From Argopecten irradians (Eukaryota; Mollusca; Bivalvia; Pectinida; Pectinidae): 64,000 bases of DNA. The notes under the pieces are model-generated. The model made no database searches. It had not been told where the DNA came from and saw only the letters and a program-made list of their open reading frames with translations. Positions 28,201-43,200 of the stretch are shown here, piece after piece. The translations under genes were made by a program, and so were the position numbers. Where the stretch lies: the NCBI RefSeq assembly GCF_041381155.1, contig NC_091134.1, positions 40,011,338-40,075,337 of the forward strand. Direction: 5' to 3'. Within the stretch, counting starts at the first letter, position 1; each line of letters starts with the position of its first letter.

Positions 28201-31200
28201 CCTATTAACAGCCTGTGTCTGTGAACAATGTGTCAGGTAAGAGGATGTCAAACTATTGGTCATAATAGGAAAAAACTTCACATTAAATAATCAATTTTCA
28301 AATATATATTGAACCTTATCAAAACTGTATATATATAAATGTAGCACCTCTCAAACACAAGGGGAGATAACTCCAAAACAATTACATGCAATCGCACAGC
28401 ACCAGTACATACAACTTTTGTAAAACAAGGCAGGCTTCTCTAATAATAATCATAGATGAACATTTGCACCCTCCACAGATAACTCGTCATGACTGGCTCT
28501 CAAAGAGAACCTCCCTTTGATTGTAATATCTCTACATAAACATAATAGCTCTACATAAACATATAAAGCTGTATGTTGGCACCAAATGCTCACCAATAAC
28601 ATATATCTTATAACTTGTTAACCAGTGCAATATAAGACTGACTTTGTTTTCATTTCCAGTAAAAGACCTGCTTTGTTTACTGGCTAGTTTGCCTTATTGG
28701 AAGAACATGGAGCTAGTTGCTGCAGCCAAACATGAAACAATGTACCACTAATGAAAGTGCTATGTATCATGCTCATCTCTCTACATGATTCTGCCATATT
28801 TACAGTCGACTCACACTTTCCTGATGTTCCTTAAATGAAATATCTAATACCATACAGTGATGGTGTGTTGATTACACTTATCAGTCTTTTTATGTCCCAT
28901 CCTTATCTCCTAAACATTATATTTTATTTGTGTACTCATAACATTTGGAAAACAAGCTGGATGATAGGTGTTTTTGACATAACCACTTTGTCTTCATTGT
29001 TTTTTTCAAGGAATTGTTTTCAATTTTGTTTGCCCTATAAGATAATGACATGTATACTGAACACATCATTCCAAAAGTGTATAATCACACACCAACAAAT
29101 GCTTCCCATTAGCATTATGGTAAATAAATTACAAATGTCAGTAATGATGAAATATATCTTCTATGTATCATCTGGATTCACATTAGAAGCCTAAGGAACA
29201 ACCAATCATCAATCAGCGACCAATCCCAGTTCAGTTTAACTATTTCCTCTACAAATCAAGGAACATGCTGCTTGATGTTTAATAATCTCCCTCCTGGCCA
29301 AAGTGTTGACACTTTCCCTTACTCTCAATTCAAGGTCTGTTCGCATAAAACGTCTTCAGGAATTAGATTTTCTAAATCATTATACTTGAAGTACTTTGCA
29401 GAGAAGGACAGAAATTTAAATGATACAGGAAACTTTTTCCCCATATTGTAGTGATCAGGAATTTAATATCACAATTTTATAATATACAAGGTATTAGCAT
29501 TGGCAATGGGATTGTTTACTGATCCCAATCATGTAGGGAGAAAAATCACAGAAGAATTAACTAGTACTGCAATACGATGGAAATATGACAATAAAACAAA
29601 ATAATAATAGAATAGACCAACCTTTGGGTCATCTGGAGGGTCATACTGGACAATCCAGTCCACACGAGGGATGTCAAGTCCTCGGGCAGCCACGTCTGTA
29701 CATAACAAGATGGACTCTGTCGCGTTACAGAACTGGAAAAAGGTCTGGGTTCGCTTCTGTTGTTTTTGCTTACCCTGTAAAAACACAAGTACAAGATAAA
29801 ATCATAGAATTATCTTTGTAAACTACAACTAATCAACTTCTCATCATCATCACTTTCATCTTAATATTTCAAATGATGATCAATTGTAGTTGGTATTGTT
29901 ATCTTTCCTTTTTGTCTCGATAATTAAATGGAAATTGTAATTAAAACTACAGTACTTCAAATTTTGAAATTACATTGAAAGTACTTTTCAAAAGATGGTT
30001 AAATTGGTTTTAAAAGGTCAAGGTAATTGATAGACTAGCATTACATGTCACAAATGCTTTCTGTTCCTTCCCATTTCATGATGGTGGATGTGGGATCAAC
30101 AACGTTTGTAGATAGTCAGTGTTACAATCCTTAAGTAGTCATTCCTGTATCATAATATCTTACAACCTTATGGCCAAAGCTTGTTTTCAACCTCAAATAT
30201 CAAAGAGAATTATTTCAAATCAATGAAAGCTTTGTCTCCAGTGAAATGTGTAGGTGTCTTTAAGAATAATGTATTTATTGGGAGGGCTATTATTCTACAA
30301 GACATAAGAGTCCTCATGACCTCACAAACACACCATTATAAGATATATCCATTTATCTTCTTAAATATAATGATCCTTCATAATGAGTGATGTACAAATA
30401 TCTATGATTTTCCTGAGTAAATCAGATGTCAAAGTGATCCTTAGTGTATGTAAAAACAAAACAAATCCATTAACTGTTATAAATGATAAAACAAATCATT
30501 TTACAGGGTATCATTATTCCAGGAAAATTCCTACTTATTGAAAGAGGAAGAACAGGTCCCAGTTTTGTTTAATACATATGATTATCACTTACGTTCATAG
30601 TATGACAACCTTTACATACAATGTATTTCTGTAAGGCACATTAGATGACAGCCTGTAGTATTTTTGAGATTGGTCTCCTTGTGATAGCAGAAACTGAAGC
30701 ATATAGCTGAAAACTCTACATACCATTTTGTTTCAATTGTAACTACATGAAGGCGGCATGATTGTACTGCATTTTACCAGCAATAAGTAACCCCTCCCCT
30801 CCTTGGTATTATATAAGCCCCTCCCCTCTATCAAGTATTTTAGAACTAGGGTCATATCCAGCAACAAGCCACCTACCTATTTATCTATATTATGATCAAA
30901 GACATATATCTTTCTTAATTAACATATCAGACTAGTGAGTTTGTCTATATAATTACATATACATGTAGTATTAACATTTTCTGTATATCTATGTTAAATC
31001 CCCTCAGCCAAAGTTTACTTATTATGACCTAGGGGAGAATAACTGAGGAAAAGCAGCCCTTTATCACTGACAGGGAGTCTTTACACTGGTTAATAATATA
31101 ACATTAAGTTAAAACTAACTCCTAAACTTATTACAGCTGGGTTAATTAAGAACCACCATTAGGTACGTGACCTCCAACATCTATGTTCAGGTCAAGGGGA

Positions 31201-34200
31201 TATCCATCACAACATTATACTTATAACTAAATGTACATAACATAAAAAATCTATTCAAGTTAATCCTTAAATGTACATAACATTCATAGGCCTGCATGAT
31301 ATCATATACCCCACTCAGGCCAATTTAATCTGAGTGATGCTTCTGCATTCAGTGTCATATTAAGGCTAGACAAAACTAACTGTCAGGTTGTTTTTACATA
31401 TTTTAGGCCAAGACAAGTAAAACATATTACAAATACCTCACCAATAGGCTTTAAGACAAGTAAACCAAAGTACCACACACTCTGATATAGCCAAGGACAG
31501 ACCTATGGGACAACAAGATCTATATAAATGTAAAAGGTAAAATCAGATAAAAATTCTGGCGTTTACAGGATCACAGGGGCTTGACACATGCAGTCCTATA
31601 AAAAAAAATATATTGTGTGCTTGTAAATCACAGAATCCAACACTTACCTGTTGAGATAGAGATCCTGAGGTTAAATTTCAAAGTGGGCCAGAAATGTTTT
31701 AGAATCGAAGGCATCAAATACCTTAGAAGAATGTATCAGATGTCACAATTTGCTTCGGTTTTGAATGTTGGGTTTTTTTTTAACAATTGAAACACAGCTA
31801 ATTCTATCAATGTGGTTTACAGACTGTTGGGAGGTCTGAATATTTCTCCATTAGTCACACTCAATCTAAATTGTCTATTATGGGAGTCAGATCTTTATGG
31901 TTTTTTCTATACTGTTATACAGGATGGCAAACTTTGGAAAAAAAAGGATACAAGATAATTGTAACATATTCATTTATATGCTTATCATTTAGTTTACAGC
32001 AAAACTTCAAACTATGTAAAGCATCTTAAGTGATCCCCACACACCTCCACGATTAAACAAAGTCACAAATCAAATGTAGGGCGGAGAACCCGGAGGTATT
32101 CACAAACAGTTTTTTATTTATTAAGATTGCCACCTAAAGCTTAGAATCACTGAATGCATGAAAATCTATATATATAAGTAGTTTAAAATGTTTTTTGATC
32201 AAAAGGCATACTCTTATGATTTGAAGTCCCTTGGACCCCAACCTTGATTACTCTGAGAAATTTAAAAACAATTGGTTTTTTTCCAGATCAAGTTTTAGAA
32301 AATTATGCCATGATGACTGTAACACTTAACTGCAGGCAAAAATATAATGACAATATAGATTTTTTTGGTTCTTGTTTTCATTCGAATATTGCTATCCTTA
32401 AATGAACAAGTTGGCTGTAGGATGCAATAGGATGTCACACCAAATCAACCAATCTTCAAATATTTCACTAACTAATTTTAAATCTTTAAAAAGTGGTCAA
32501 GGTCGCAGCCCATCACTGAGAAAGCGAACAACCTACACATCACTTTGTTCAAACAGCATCAGATCAAGGAGTGAACAACAAAAATATTGAGTGATGACGA
32601 AGAAAACTAAAAAGTTAACATGTGAGTTTTTCTCCGGTTTTGACGCTTGAAATGCAAGGCGTAAAACTGACAAAAAGAAATTTCTTTGACTTCAAATGAC
32701 TGGAATCACTTTGAGTAAACAAACATGATGGTAATGTATTTTGCAGGTAAAGGCATAGTTTTTATCCAAAACTTCACAGTGATGTTGACTGATGTTTTCC
32801 TGTAAGTATTTACAATAATGGTTTCACACTTCCAACACCTCGTTAAGAAGATTTTCAGCAAAGTCATTAAGACAAGGTGGTCACACAAAGAACACGCCCT
32901 AATAACGAGCTGCTATATATATTTGTATTTTTCAGCGCTATTTCCAGACCTAGTAGACTATAATTTTATCAGCCTTACACTAAAGAGTACAGCACCTAGT
33001 GTGAAATCCTCCCACTGTCGTAAATAGAAAATGGCTCCACTCCAGGACAATCTGTTTCAGAATGTCTTTCGTGGCCAATAAAAAAAATTAACAACAATCG
33101 ACTAATGCATTCGTTAGCAGCTTTCCTGTATTTCATTATAGTTGTTAATAAAGTTAGAAACTACTGCACAATGTAAAAGCTAATCTTTATTTAGAAAGTT
33201 ACAAGACCAGTACGCGCGTAGCACTGTGCAATTAAGTGATATTATATTAGCGGCAATGTTCTGATGCTAGACTAGAGCTTACACACTTATATAATCTAAT
33301 TCAGAAACATACAATTACTGTAAAATTAAATTCTATATCGTGTTGGCCTGCAGCAGCCCATATCTTGTGTGGTATCTCTCAGGTTACAACTGAGCTGACA
33401 TAGCATAAGTAATAAGTGCCACAGCACTCCTCAGATTTAATGTACTATAATATAATTAGAGTTTCAGCACCATTGTAAAATATATTGTATATAGTAAAAG
33501 ACCTAATTAAATGATTACATACATGTTTTATTTTCTCTTAGAACTTTATCTTAAAGTGAATTAAGGCGATGAATGTTTCGGCAATGTGAAGTAAAATCTC
33601 TTAATACAGTATGTATTTTCGCTTAATAGCCTATTTGTGTGTATTTTCACAGTATAAGATTAAAGTGAACAGTCGGGCAAGGATGGCTAAAGTGCAACAT
33701 CTTAAAACAATACCAGGCATCAAATAGGAGTTTGAGAAATAAATCAATGGATTTTTTTACAACAATGACTTGTAGTGATATTATGACCTTATATCTATAT
33801 CATAGTTCCAGCTTCATCTTTCCATTCACTCCTTGAGTGGATAAAGTATCTTGCATTCTTCCACTAACTCTCCATCTCTAGGTTGTCAGTGATTTCTTTT
33901 AGGTACATTTGGTAATTTACTTTCCCCTAGAGAAATTTTGCTGTATTTTCCCAATTATATGTAAATATTTTCCCAAATAAAGAAATATTCTCCAAAATAT
34001 ACATGGTTTAAGCAAGATGAAATGTAGTGTTTTCCCAATTCAAAAGGTACGGTTACACCTGAAATTACTGAGTATGAAAATCACAGGTTGTAAGTTTGTA
34101 ATTAATCACAGGTTGTAAGTTTGTAATTAATCCACATGGGGCAGCTAGTTTCCAGGTACTGACTGTAATTTGATGGCTTTTGTAAGGCCTATTAAGGTCA

Positions 34201-37200
34201 TTTTAATTTTTCCAGCTGCAAAACCTGGCACACCCTTATAATATATTAAATGACCCTAGATATTTTTTAACTTGATAGGGCTTGATACTGGTTATAAATA
34301 TTTTTGACATGCATTGGTGTTTAACATACAATGGGCTATCTACATATTTAAGGTGCTTGCTAGTACACCATGTTAAATATATAAGTAACACAATCTATAT
34401 TACACACCAATGCATGTCAAAAATATAATAACTATGGGTATTATTTATATCTACATTTTAGCAGATGGAAAATGAAGTTGATTTAGATACATATATAATA
34501 CTATAACTGTCGCCAGAGTGGACGACTAACACCCACTACTGCACAAATTTAGTAATGTCTCCATAAACAGGGGAAATTATTTTAGCAAAATCAGTTAAGT
34601 AGCTTAGGAGCTCGCCTTTAAAGTTATGTCTATACAGACGGACAGACGGATGAACAGACGGACAGCCTGATTTGCGGAGGTTATAAGTTTGTAGATCGTT
34701 ATAATTAGTTTGTTTAAATCGAGAACATCAACCAGTTGAGGGATGTAATTTGTAATATTATAACTATGAAGTCACAGCTATAGATAACTGACGTCAGAGA
34801 AGGACCCCATTCCTGTTGTACCAAAATAAGAATTTGGGCTCAGAGGATTACAGACAAAACAAGAATTACACGTAATTATAAGTATCGCCCGTACCACATT
34901 GTTGATTTATAACATAACTATCATGGAATATTTAAAAACAGAATGAAGGAAACGTGAAATGCAACATAATTATGTCCTACTACAGCACCTGAATCCTACA
35001 GGCTGAAATGAATCCTGCAACAATACATTCCATAGTCTGATTAAAAAATTTTAAAATTGAATTTAAATACATTTTTATACAGAATATTATTTATACAGAT
35101 TTCATTCATGTGTTTTTTCTGAAATGAATATAAACCTGCAATAATTAGGTGTGTTGATGTGATAATGATGACCTTTAGCTATATTCCAGGATTAGTACAG
35201 TTTAGCATCCCTAAGTTTCACAGCCTCTGCATCCCGCTGCATGAAATGAATCCTGCAACAATTAGGTGTGTTGAGGTGATAATGACATCCTTCAGCTATG
35301 TTTAAAGTTTTGTTAGGATTGCACTTAAACTTTTTGAGACACATAGCTAAACGCAAAACTTTAAAGTGAAATGTTGACGACAACGCCACCACCGGCGGAG
35401 AAGTAACACCATAGTATTGTCTTTGCGACCTATTGTCGCAGGCGATATAATGAACCAAATCAAGTTTAGAACAAACAATTCTTTGACACATTACTTTTTG
35501 TCATCAGAGGGTACGAGTTTATTTCGGTCAACGTCATATCAAAGGTTAGAGGAAAGCCAGAGTACCCTTAGAAAAATAATTGAGCTATATATAATTTGTT
35601 CTTGATAACTGCCCCACATGGGATTCAAAGTGTGACCTATAAAGGCCATTATCCACAACTACATTTAAGCATTCCAGCGCTTCATGTTGGATTTGCCTCT
35701 GTCCAGTTGTCATTCATATTGGCTATGAATGCCAACTGAAAGACGTTCAATGCTTATATGTACATTTGGCTACAATTTTATGTTGAAATACCAAAGGATT
35801 TTGCATCTACAGTGAATTGATCATTCGTTATCGTCAAGGATGGAAAAGCCATTTGAACAGCTGTTTTCCGTGACCGCTGGCACCACAATTGTGACGGTAC
35901 AATGATAATGATGTCATGATAAGCGCTTGAAGTTCATTGTCTATATGACTGCCAACTGCTTTTGGTAAGGTTACATAGTGGGATTGCAGTGAAAATATAA
36001 ATATTTATCAATGTAAACATAGTAATTTGCTTCATACTGTTTATTTAAATGAGTCCAGCCAGGTACAAATCTGAGAAAAACACAAACTTCGGTTTTAACT
36101 TCATATATAACTGCAGTTTAATGACAAGCTAATTCATTTCATGTAAATAATGTACATGTATGTTACTTTTCCAAGAAGCACATCCTGGCTTTTTGTAACA
36201 CCATCTCACAACACATTTGTTCTTCTGTAAAGTGTTTCAGCTCATGTCTCACATTCATGCCGTGAGTTTCACACTTCTAACAACCACTACATAAAAAAGC
36301 ACTGAACAGTTTAGATTAATCACATAACCAAAGACAAATGTGCCAGAACAGTCTGTATAAAAGTCTATATCTACAACACTGAAGTATTCCTTAACGTGCC
36401 AAATTCATTATAATCAATTATTTGATAATACCAAAATGCATTAGGCAAAAGATAATAGAACAAATAAGTTCAGATATCATGAAAGTAGACAGTTTGTAAA
36501 AATGTGATTGTCAATAAGAATAATTCAGTTCTCTTCAACTACAGAACAAAACCTAATGCAAGAAAGATAACTGTCCTAGATATATGCATGAAAAGCAGAC
36601 ATAGAGTCCAAACTTGTTAAACTTTTTGTTGTTTTTAAACTTGTTAAACTTTTTGTTGTTTTTCTATGTCCTTAATTACATATAATTGGCAAAAGTATTT
36701 TCAAGACTTGCTGTATATGTTTATGGTGAAACAAAGAAAAACTACTAATGTTACCGGACAGCTGCCCCATATGTTCTAACACAACGTAGAGAGACCCAGG
36801 CTTGTTAGTTTGATGTCAGAAACCATTTTTGCTTTCTGTAATATCCATATATCTTATCTATAAGGACTTGAAATGTTATTAAGACACACCGTATTCGACC
36901 CAATAAGCATCCCCATCCATATAAGCGCCCCTCTCCTTTTTAGACTGCAATTTCACTTACTTTGAATTAAATGCAGACTGAAAATATGAAAACTTTTCTT
37001 ACCAATTTCTTTTGCAAATTAATTCATGGCTTACTTTGTGGAAAAATATTATGAAAGGAAAGTCCAAAATTGTTTCCATTAAGCGCCCCCTGAGATGCTT
37101 AAATTATTTAAGAGCCCTGGGCGCTTATATGGTCGAATACAGTAGGTGCTCCCATCACCATATATCAAAGCAAATGGGATTGATGAAATGAACAAGGATA

Positions 37201-40200
37201 GAATGTGACAGGACGGAACATGCGTCACATCCAAAATATTAAAATTTAGAGTTACTATTTAAGATATAAGTATGGCAGTACTTACATGTATGCACATCAC
37301 CGGCAGGTCAATATAGTTGAGAAGTTCATGATGAAATTTGACAGACATACAAGAGCTTAAAAACACCATGATCTTCTTCTTCCGATTCTTCTTCAGAAAT
37401 GTGAAAAGTAGTAAAAATCTTTTGTCTGAAGGACACACCACATAACCCTGGAAAAAAAATAAAGTTCATTATTATTTAGAAATAAAATGCAAGCGAAAGA
37501 GACTTTTTATATTTTACAAAGACAGATAATAAGCTCAGGCATTTCAACAGTGACAAAAGTGTTATGGTTATTGAAGGGAAACAAATTATCGGTTTGTAAT
37601 ATTTAAATTACAAAATATTTGTCGACAGAGTAGCACATGTTGAAAATTTAGTACTAATTAGTTTCAATGCATTTTGCATTATTCAATATATGCAGGTATA
37701 CCTTCAATGAAAATATATGCAAAATAGATTCTCAAACATTAAAGTTGTATTGCTGCTAATTTCACTGTAACGATATGTAACTTAAACATTTGATATTTAA
37801 ACATTGACATGTAACTTGATGATTTAGCTCCCCAAAAGCACATGTCGGCCTATAAGAGAGCCGAAATCTAGGAATCATATATTCCTGGTTTTGAATAAAG
37901 CGCCTTCAATCACCGCCATGTTCAGTGACTTCGGGTTTTGTCGGATTCCTAATTGTATCACGTGACTGACGTTCGACACGACCTGCACGTGGTGAGCCAG
38001 GTAACTAGCGTAAGCACACATGTGTTTGTTTACGTTTTCCTTCTGGCCTATATGAGCAAATCATGCTAGTATATGTCCACAGATTGAGTATTTGAAACAT
38101 CCAATTTACACATTACCGTAAAATGTTGTGTGTATCAAATATTGTAATGTGCGAGCATTATTTTCTTTGTAGATAGAGTCTGGTGAGTTCGACCACATAT
38201 TTTGTTTATGAAAAATTGTTGATATTTTCTCTTGGTTTCACAACTCTCGTTTTACTTTGAGATTGTCGCGACGATGTTCGGAAGAGTTCGGAATGATTCG
38301 GCATCTTTCGAGCCTATTTTTCACGTGTACACGTTAAAAAGAATCTTTACTTTCATAATTAAAGATACTTCCAGTGCTGCAACTTTATAAAAAGTGGTAA
38401 AATTAGAAAGTTTAAACCTCAGGCAGACGGAGAAAAATATGTATAACACTTAAACAGTTTTCACTATGACCAAAAGAGCGAAAGTTATAGACCATACAAC
38501 TTCAATGCATACTAGCTAAAAGTTTTACGCCCATTTTCTGGGCAAAAAAATGTGTAAAGAAAGCAAACCAAGATATCATATCGTGCACAAAGAGAGACAA
38601 CTCTGCTAAAAACCGTTAAGACAATTTGAAAAGTTATAAAGGGAGACAACTTTGACACACCTACCTGTTCAAGTCCTTCCACTGTGGCTTTGTCTTTGCC
38701 GTCATCTACACCCACATACAACGGCTCCTTCTTTAATGAAACTCTTGCAAGATCTTCAATTTTCCGCGTTTGTGTAGCTGAAAACAGCATTGTCTGTCTT
38801 TTTTCTGCAAATGCAATTGTATAACTAGTAGTTTACACATGAAATGAAGGTGTGGCTATATGAAGAAAGGAATTATGTAAAGAAAAGCAGTTATATTTAA
38901 ACAAAATTAAGTAGGAATTTAATTACCAAGAGACACTAACTATCCAATTTCTCATTACAAGGCCGCTACTACTTGACAGAAGCTATAGAAAGATTACCTG
39001 TATACTGTAAATCAACTTTCTTTTCCAATTTACTTTCGCAAATTTCACAATCCAAGTAAATTCACAAAAGTTTAAATCCACTAATTAATATCTACATCAT
39101 TTATTTTGATTGATATTTAAATGTGTGAATTTTCCTCTTCGCGAATCAAACTTGTGTTCAAATGGAAATCACACAATTTAGTAGCCACAAAAGAAAGTTG
39201 GTGTACAGTATATGTGCAGACAATCTCCATCAACACTATTGCCTGTGTCACTTAACTTGGCTAAGAATCTATCGAAACAAGGTCTAATGGGCCCCAATCC
39301 CTCACCGGTTATCTGGTGATTGAATGCTGCCATCCCTACAGACAGTAAGATATTGCACTTACTTGGTAAGAGTTTGATGATCTGTTTCATTTCTTCTTCA
39401 AACCCAATATCTAAAATTCTGTCTGCTTCATCAATAATGAGACACTGCAGATTCTTGAACATGAAGTTAGGTGTGTTCTGTGAAAGACAAGATGATCAAA
39501 TGAAAAAATACATAGTTTCTGTTAGAGGATGTAGAATAAATAAGATTTGTATTGCCTAATATAAGTCTTAAGTTTCTACAACAATTATAAAATGTTCCAA
39601 CTTTAGTCATAAAAAACCCATTTTCTTTTCTACATATTAATTTCAACATTACATGGAGACCAGACATGTTTTCTAAAACATCTGTTTCAAGAATGAAGAA
39701 TTAATAGTAACATTTTTTAAAATTTCATTTGAGAAAGAAAATGCACATTGATACATTCATCTGTGAACTGGGGTTATAAACTTAATGAAAATACAAATTG
39801 ATAAGCAAATCAGTACATTTTAATCTGTTGTTTCCTAATGTTGGGGCTTTTATATTTACCGTCATCAAACAAATTTCTAGGAAAATCCATCTACATGAAA
39901 AAGGAAAATACAAATTATCATGGCTGCTTATTGGGAATTGTCACATCACTTTTCCAATGTATGGTTTAATTACTAAACAAATTGTACTTACCTGTAAATG
40001 ATCCAGAAGACGTCCTGGTGTTGCGACGATCAGGTTAACTCCCCTGGAGAGCTTTTTTGCCTCCTCCGCCCGGTTGGTCCCTCCCATGATCAAGCCGTAT
40101 GTATGGAAGTGATGCTTCAGTAATTCTTTTACAACTCCAAAGCTCTGCATACACAGCTCTCGAGTAGGGGAGATAACTATACAACCTGTACCTATAAAAA

Positions 40201-43200
40201 CAGTTCAACAAAGATAAGGAATAAAAAAAGTATCTGTACTAATATAGTCAATCAAAAGGCAGATAATTGTACAGTATATCTAAAATAAGAGATACAGGTA
40301 ACTATATAGCCAGAACATCAATTTTATACCAAAATTGTACTCATACTAAAAGCAAAGCATTCACTCAACTGGAAATATACACAGACTTTATCAAAGAGTA
40401 AAGGGGAGAAAATCATACAATTGCAACTATACAAAAAGTTTGTCAAAAGCACAAAAGGGAGATAATCAATACAAATTAGAGCTTTACCCAAGAATTCAAC
40501 AATGATAATAAATGAGGAGACAATCTTACAATTGCAGCTCTATATATACTATATAACTAGAAATATGTCTGTTAGACATTAAGTGCTCGCTAAATACTTC
40601 CTAACCTTAATTTCCGCTATGAAATCATCCTCTGCAATAGGTGTACGTAGCACTTTCGCTCATTATCCTTGGGACTATTGCAAGGAGATGGTTTAAGCCC
40701 TTTGTGCATTGTAATAAATACTTTCCTTTACTTCATCAGAACTTTAAATGTGAAATTACTTTGAAGTTCTTTGTTACATAAAAGTGTGTTTATTATCATA
40801 TTGATATTGATACAAAACACTTGTTTCGTTGTTCAAAATAGTCGTCCGCTAGAACACCGTCCAGTCTCTGTGCAGGTGGTGACTTACATGTGTCATGCTT
40901 GAACGCCTTTCTTGGGTATATTAGTTCTAGAGCTCAGAAACTCAGACTAATATTTTATAATGATTTTTTTCATTCTGTTTCTCTTATGCAAAGCTGTGCA
41001 ATTTTATAAATATTAATTAGAACTGCAGCAAATGCACTCTATGGTCACAGGGTTTAGTAAGCAATAGTGCAATATACACCTGGGACCTAGGATGATGTGA
41101 AATAAATTAAATATGTGGCCGGTACTAAAAGTTATCTGTTTCGTCACTTTCTTTTATTGACTATATAAACCTGAATTGCATTGTATTGTTCTGGAAGTTT
41201 CCAAAGTCGATCAGATGCTTAGAATATCGTGACCGATACAAGAGTTTGTATGATACGCCGCTTGAAGTTTACACAAAACAAATGCGTTTAGCACTGTGTA
41301 ATGTCACCGTTGTTAATTTCTAGTAGATTATCGCTGACATGTATATCTTAATATGTGTTTTTGAAAGTTTGGTGTCACTAAATCATGGCAAAATCTATTA
41401 AAAGGTATAAGACACTGACTTCCGGTATCGCGTGTGCAGTTGGAATCTGCGCAATGTGGATGTACACAGACTCTACATCCGACAAGGAAAATAATAGTAT
41501 GAGTACACTCGCACTAAAAAGAGCAGTGGTGCTAATATTTCAGCAGCAAGACATTTGCAGAGGCATTGTAAAGTTGGCCTCTTGGCTCATACCATGGTAA
41601 ACCTGCTCACTATTATAGACTTATAGATGTGTAATAGGCGTACCATTTCTGGGTAGAAAGCGAAGTTTGTTGAGAAGTTCCACAGCTGGGATGAGAAAGG
41701 CTAGCGTTTTACCACTACCCGTCTTTGCTGCTCCCATTAGATCTCTGTAACATGTATAAAATAATAGCATATTATAGAATAATCTATGGCTTTTTTGTGT
41801 TGGTAGATACCAATGTGATAATAAACAGAATGAATTAAATGTCAAGTAAGCCAGGATATCTCCATACAAAAAGATTTTTTGTACTTATTCTACTGCATAT
41901 ATGAATTTTTGGTCAAATTTCAAGTTTATTTGTATTAAATCATGTGGAAGGAATAAAGAATTGTTATTAGAAACACGCATCCTTAGTCTTTTATTTATGT
42001 TTTTCTCCATGTTATTTTTCTGTACCTGCCCTCCAGTAAATGAGGAATGGTCTGGGCCTGTATTTCTGTCATGTGTGTAAATCCCATATCTTGTATGCCT
42101 TTCATCGTCTGCTCCGACACCTTGCCCTCTAGAGACTTGAATGATGTGTCCGACAGGATACCAGCTCCTAAACCTGACCCAGGCACTGGAAGAAGATACA
42201 GAACATGTTTTGATTTTAGGATACCTGTGTCTATTCCGGCTGGCCTGAACAGAAATACACTTATAAGAAAACAATGCAGATTGCTTGGTCTAAGACACAT
42301 TTTAACTCCTCTCCTTCTAAACAGACATGGGTAATGCAATACTCCGATCCCCTAACCAATTTCAAGGTGAGTAGTTCATTAGAGTTATGTCCCTTTCTTC
42401 ACATTTCGAAGTATCATACATTAGTCTCTTATAAACACCAATATGCACAATATAGAATTTATAGTTACAGATCAATTTTTTGCTTACATTTAGATTCAAC
42501 ATCATTTCTTATTTCTGTCTCATCTCCACCATTTTCACTTGACTGATCATCCATCTCTTCACTATCATCTACACTATTATCAGCAACATCCTCCTCGTCA
42601 TCACTATCATCTTCACTGTCAGACTCTCTAGGTTCATGTTTTAATTTCTTCGCAGGAACCTCTCCAGTATCTTTAAGTTTCCGCTTCTTTTTCTTTATTT
42701 TCTTTGTTGCTTCATCTGTTATTTCTGGGTGTGTGTCTTTGCTCTCTAAAAGATTTACAAAATTCAGAGAAAATAATTAGATAATTCAAAGTTGAGTGAA
42801 TTTCTAGATGATATCAATTATTCATGACAGACACACTTCATTCCTTTCTTTTCTTTCATTTTTGATTGGTTGGTTTGTTAATTGGACTTAACATCCTAGT
42901 ATTAAATAGCTATGGTCATTTAAGGACAACCTCGCAGTAGGCTAAGTTTGGTGTTTGTGAATATATCAATGTTGTAAAAGACTGGTAAATTTGTGTTGTG
43001 TCCCATTGTGATACAATGAAGTGGAACTCTTGCCTTTTTTATAGTGCTATCTCTTTGAAACATGCTTTTGGTTTTATTGTTTTAACGTCCTATTAACAGT
43101 CAGGATCATGTAAGGACGTGCCAGGTTTGTTGGTGAATGAAAGTCGGAGTACCCTGAGAAAAACCACTGACTAGCGGTCAGTACCTGGCAACTGCCCCAC

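Larger units (their letters stand above)
21961..29621. other. DDX18 intron 11 (7.7 kb)
   Basis: AT-rich, with the (GCAT)n tract near 25675, SINE scraps at 24486 and 28198 and the repeat at 27209-27512. The longest frame (28835-29194, plus, 119 aa) is hydrophobic AT-driven sequence without family features. Confidence 0.7.
29775..37285. other. DDX18 intron 10 (7.5 kb)
   Basis: Holds the palindrome at 34299-34425, direct repeats at 34081 and 35004-35305, a SINE copy at 35545, a 27-bp duplication at 36610 and a MITE at 36889. No coding exon found between exons 10 and 11. Confidence 0.75.

Noticed and set aside
28835..29194. 119-aa plus-strand reading frame
   Set aside because: Lies in DDX18 intron 11; hydrophobic, AT-driven composition, no domain and no splice context.
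35192..35491. 99-aa minus-strand frame in DDX18 intron 10
   Set aside because: Runs through the direct repeat at 35243 and has no recognisable domain; likely chance.
42047..42334. 95-aa plus-strand frame
   Set aside because: Antisense shadow of DDX18 exon 5.
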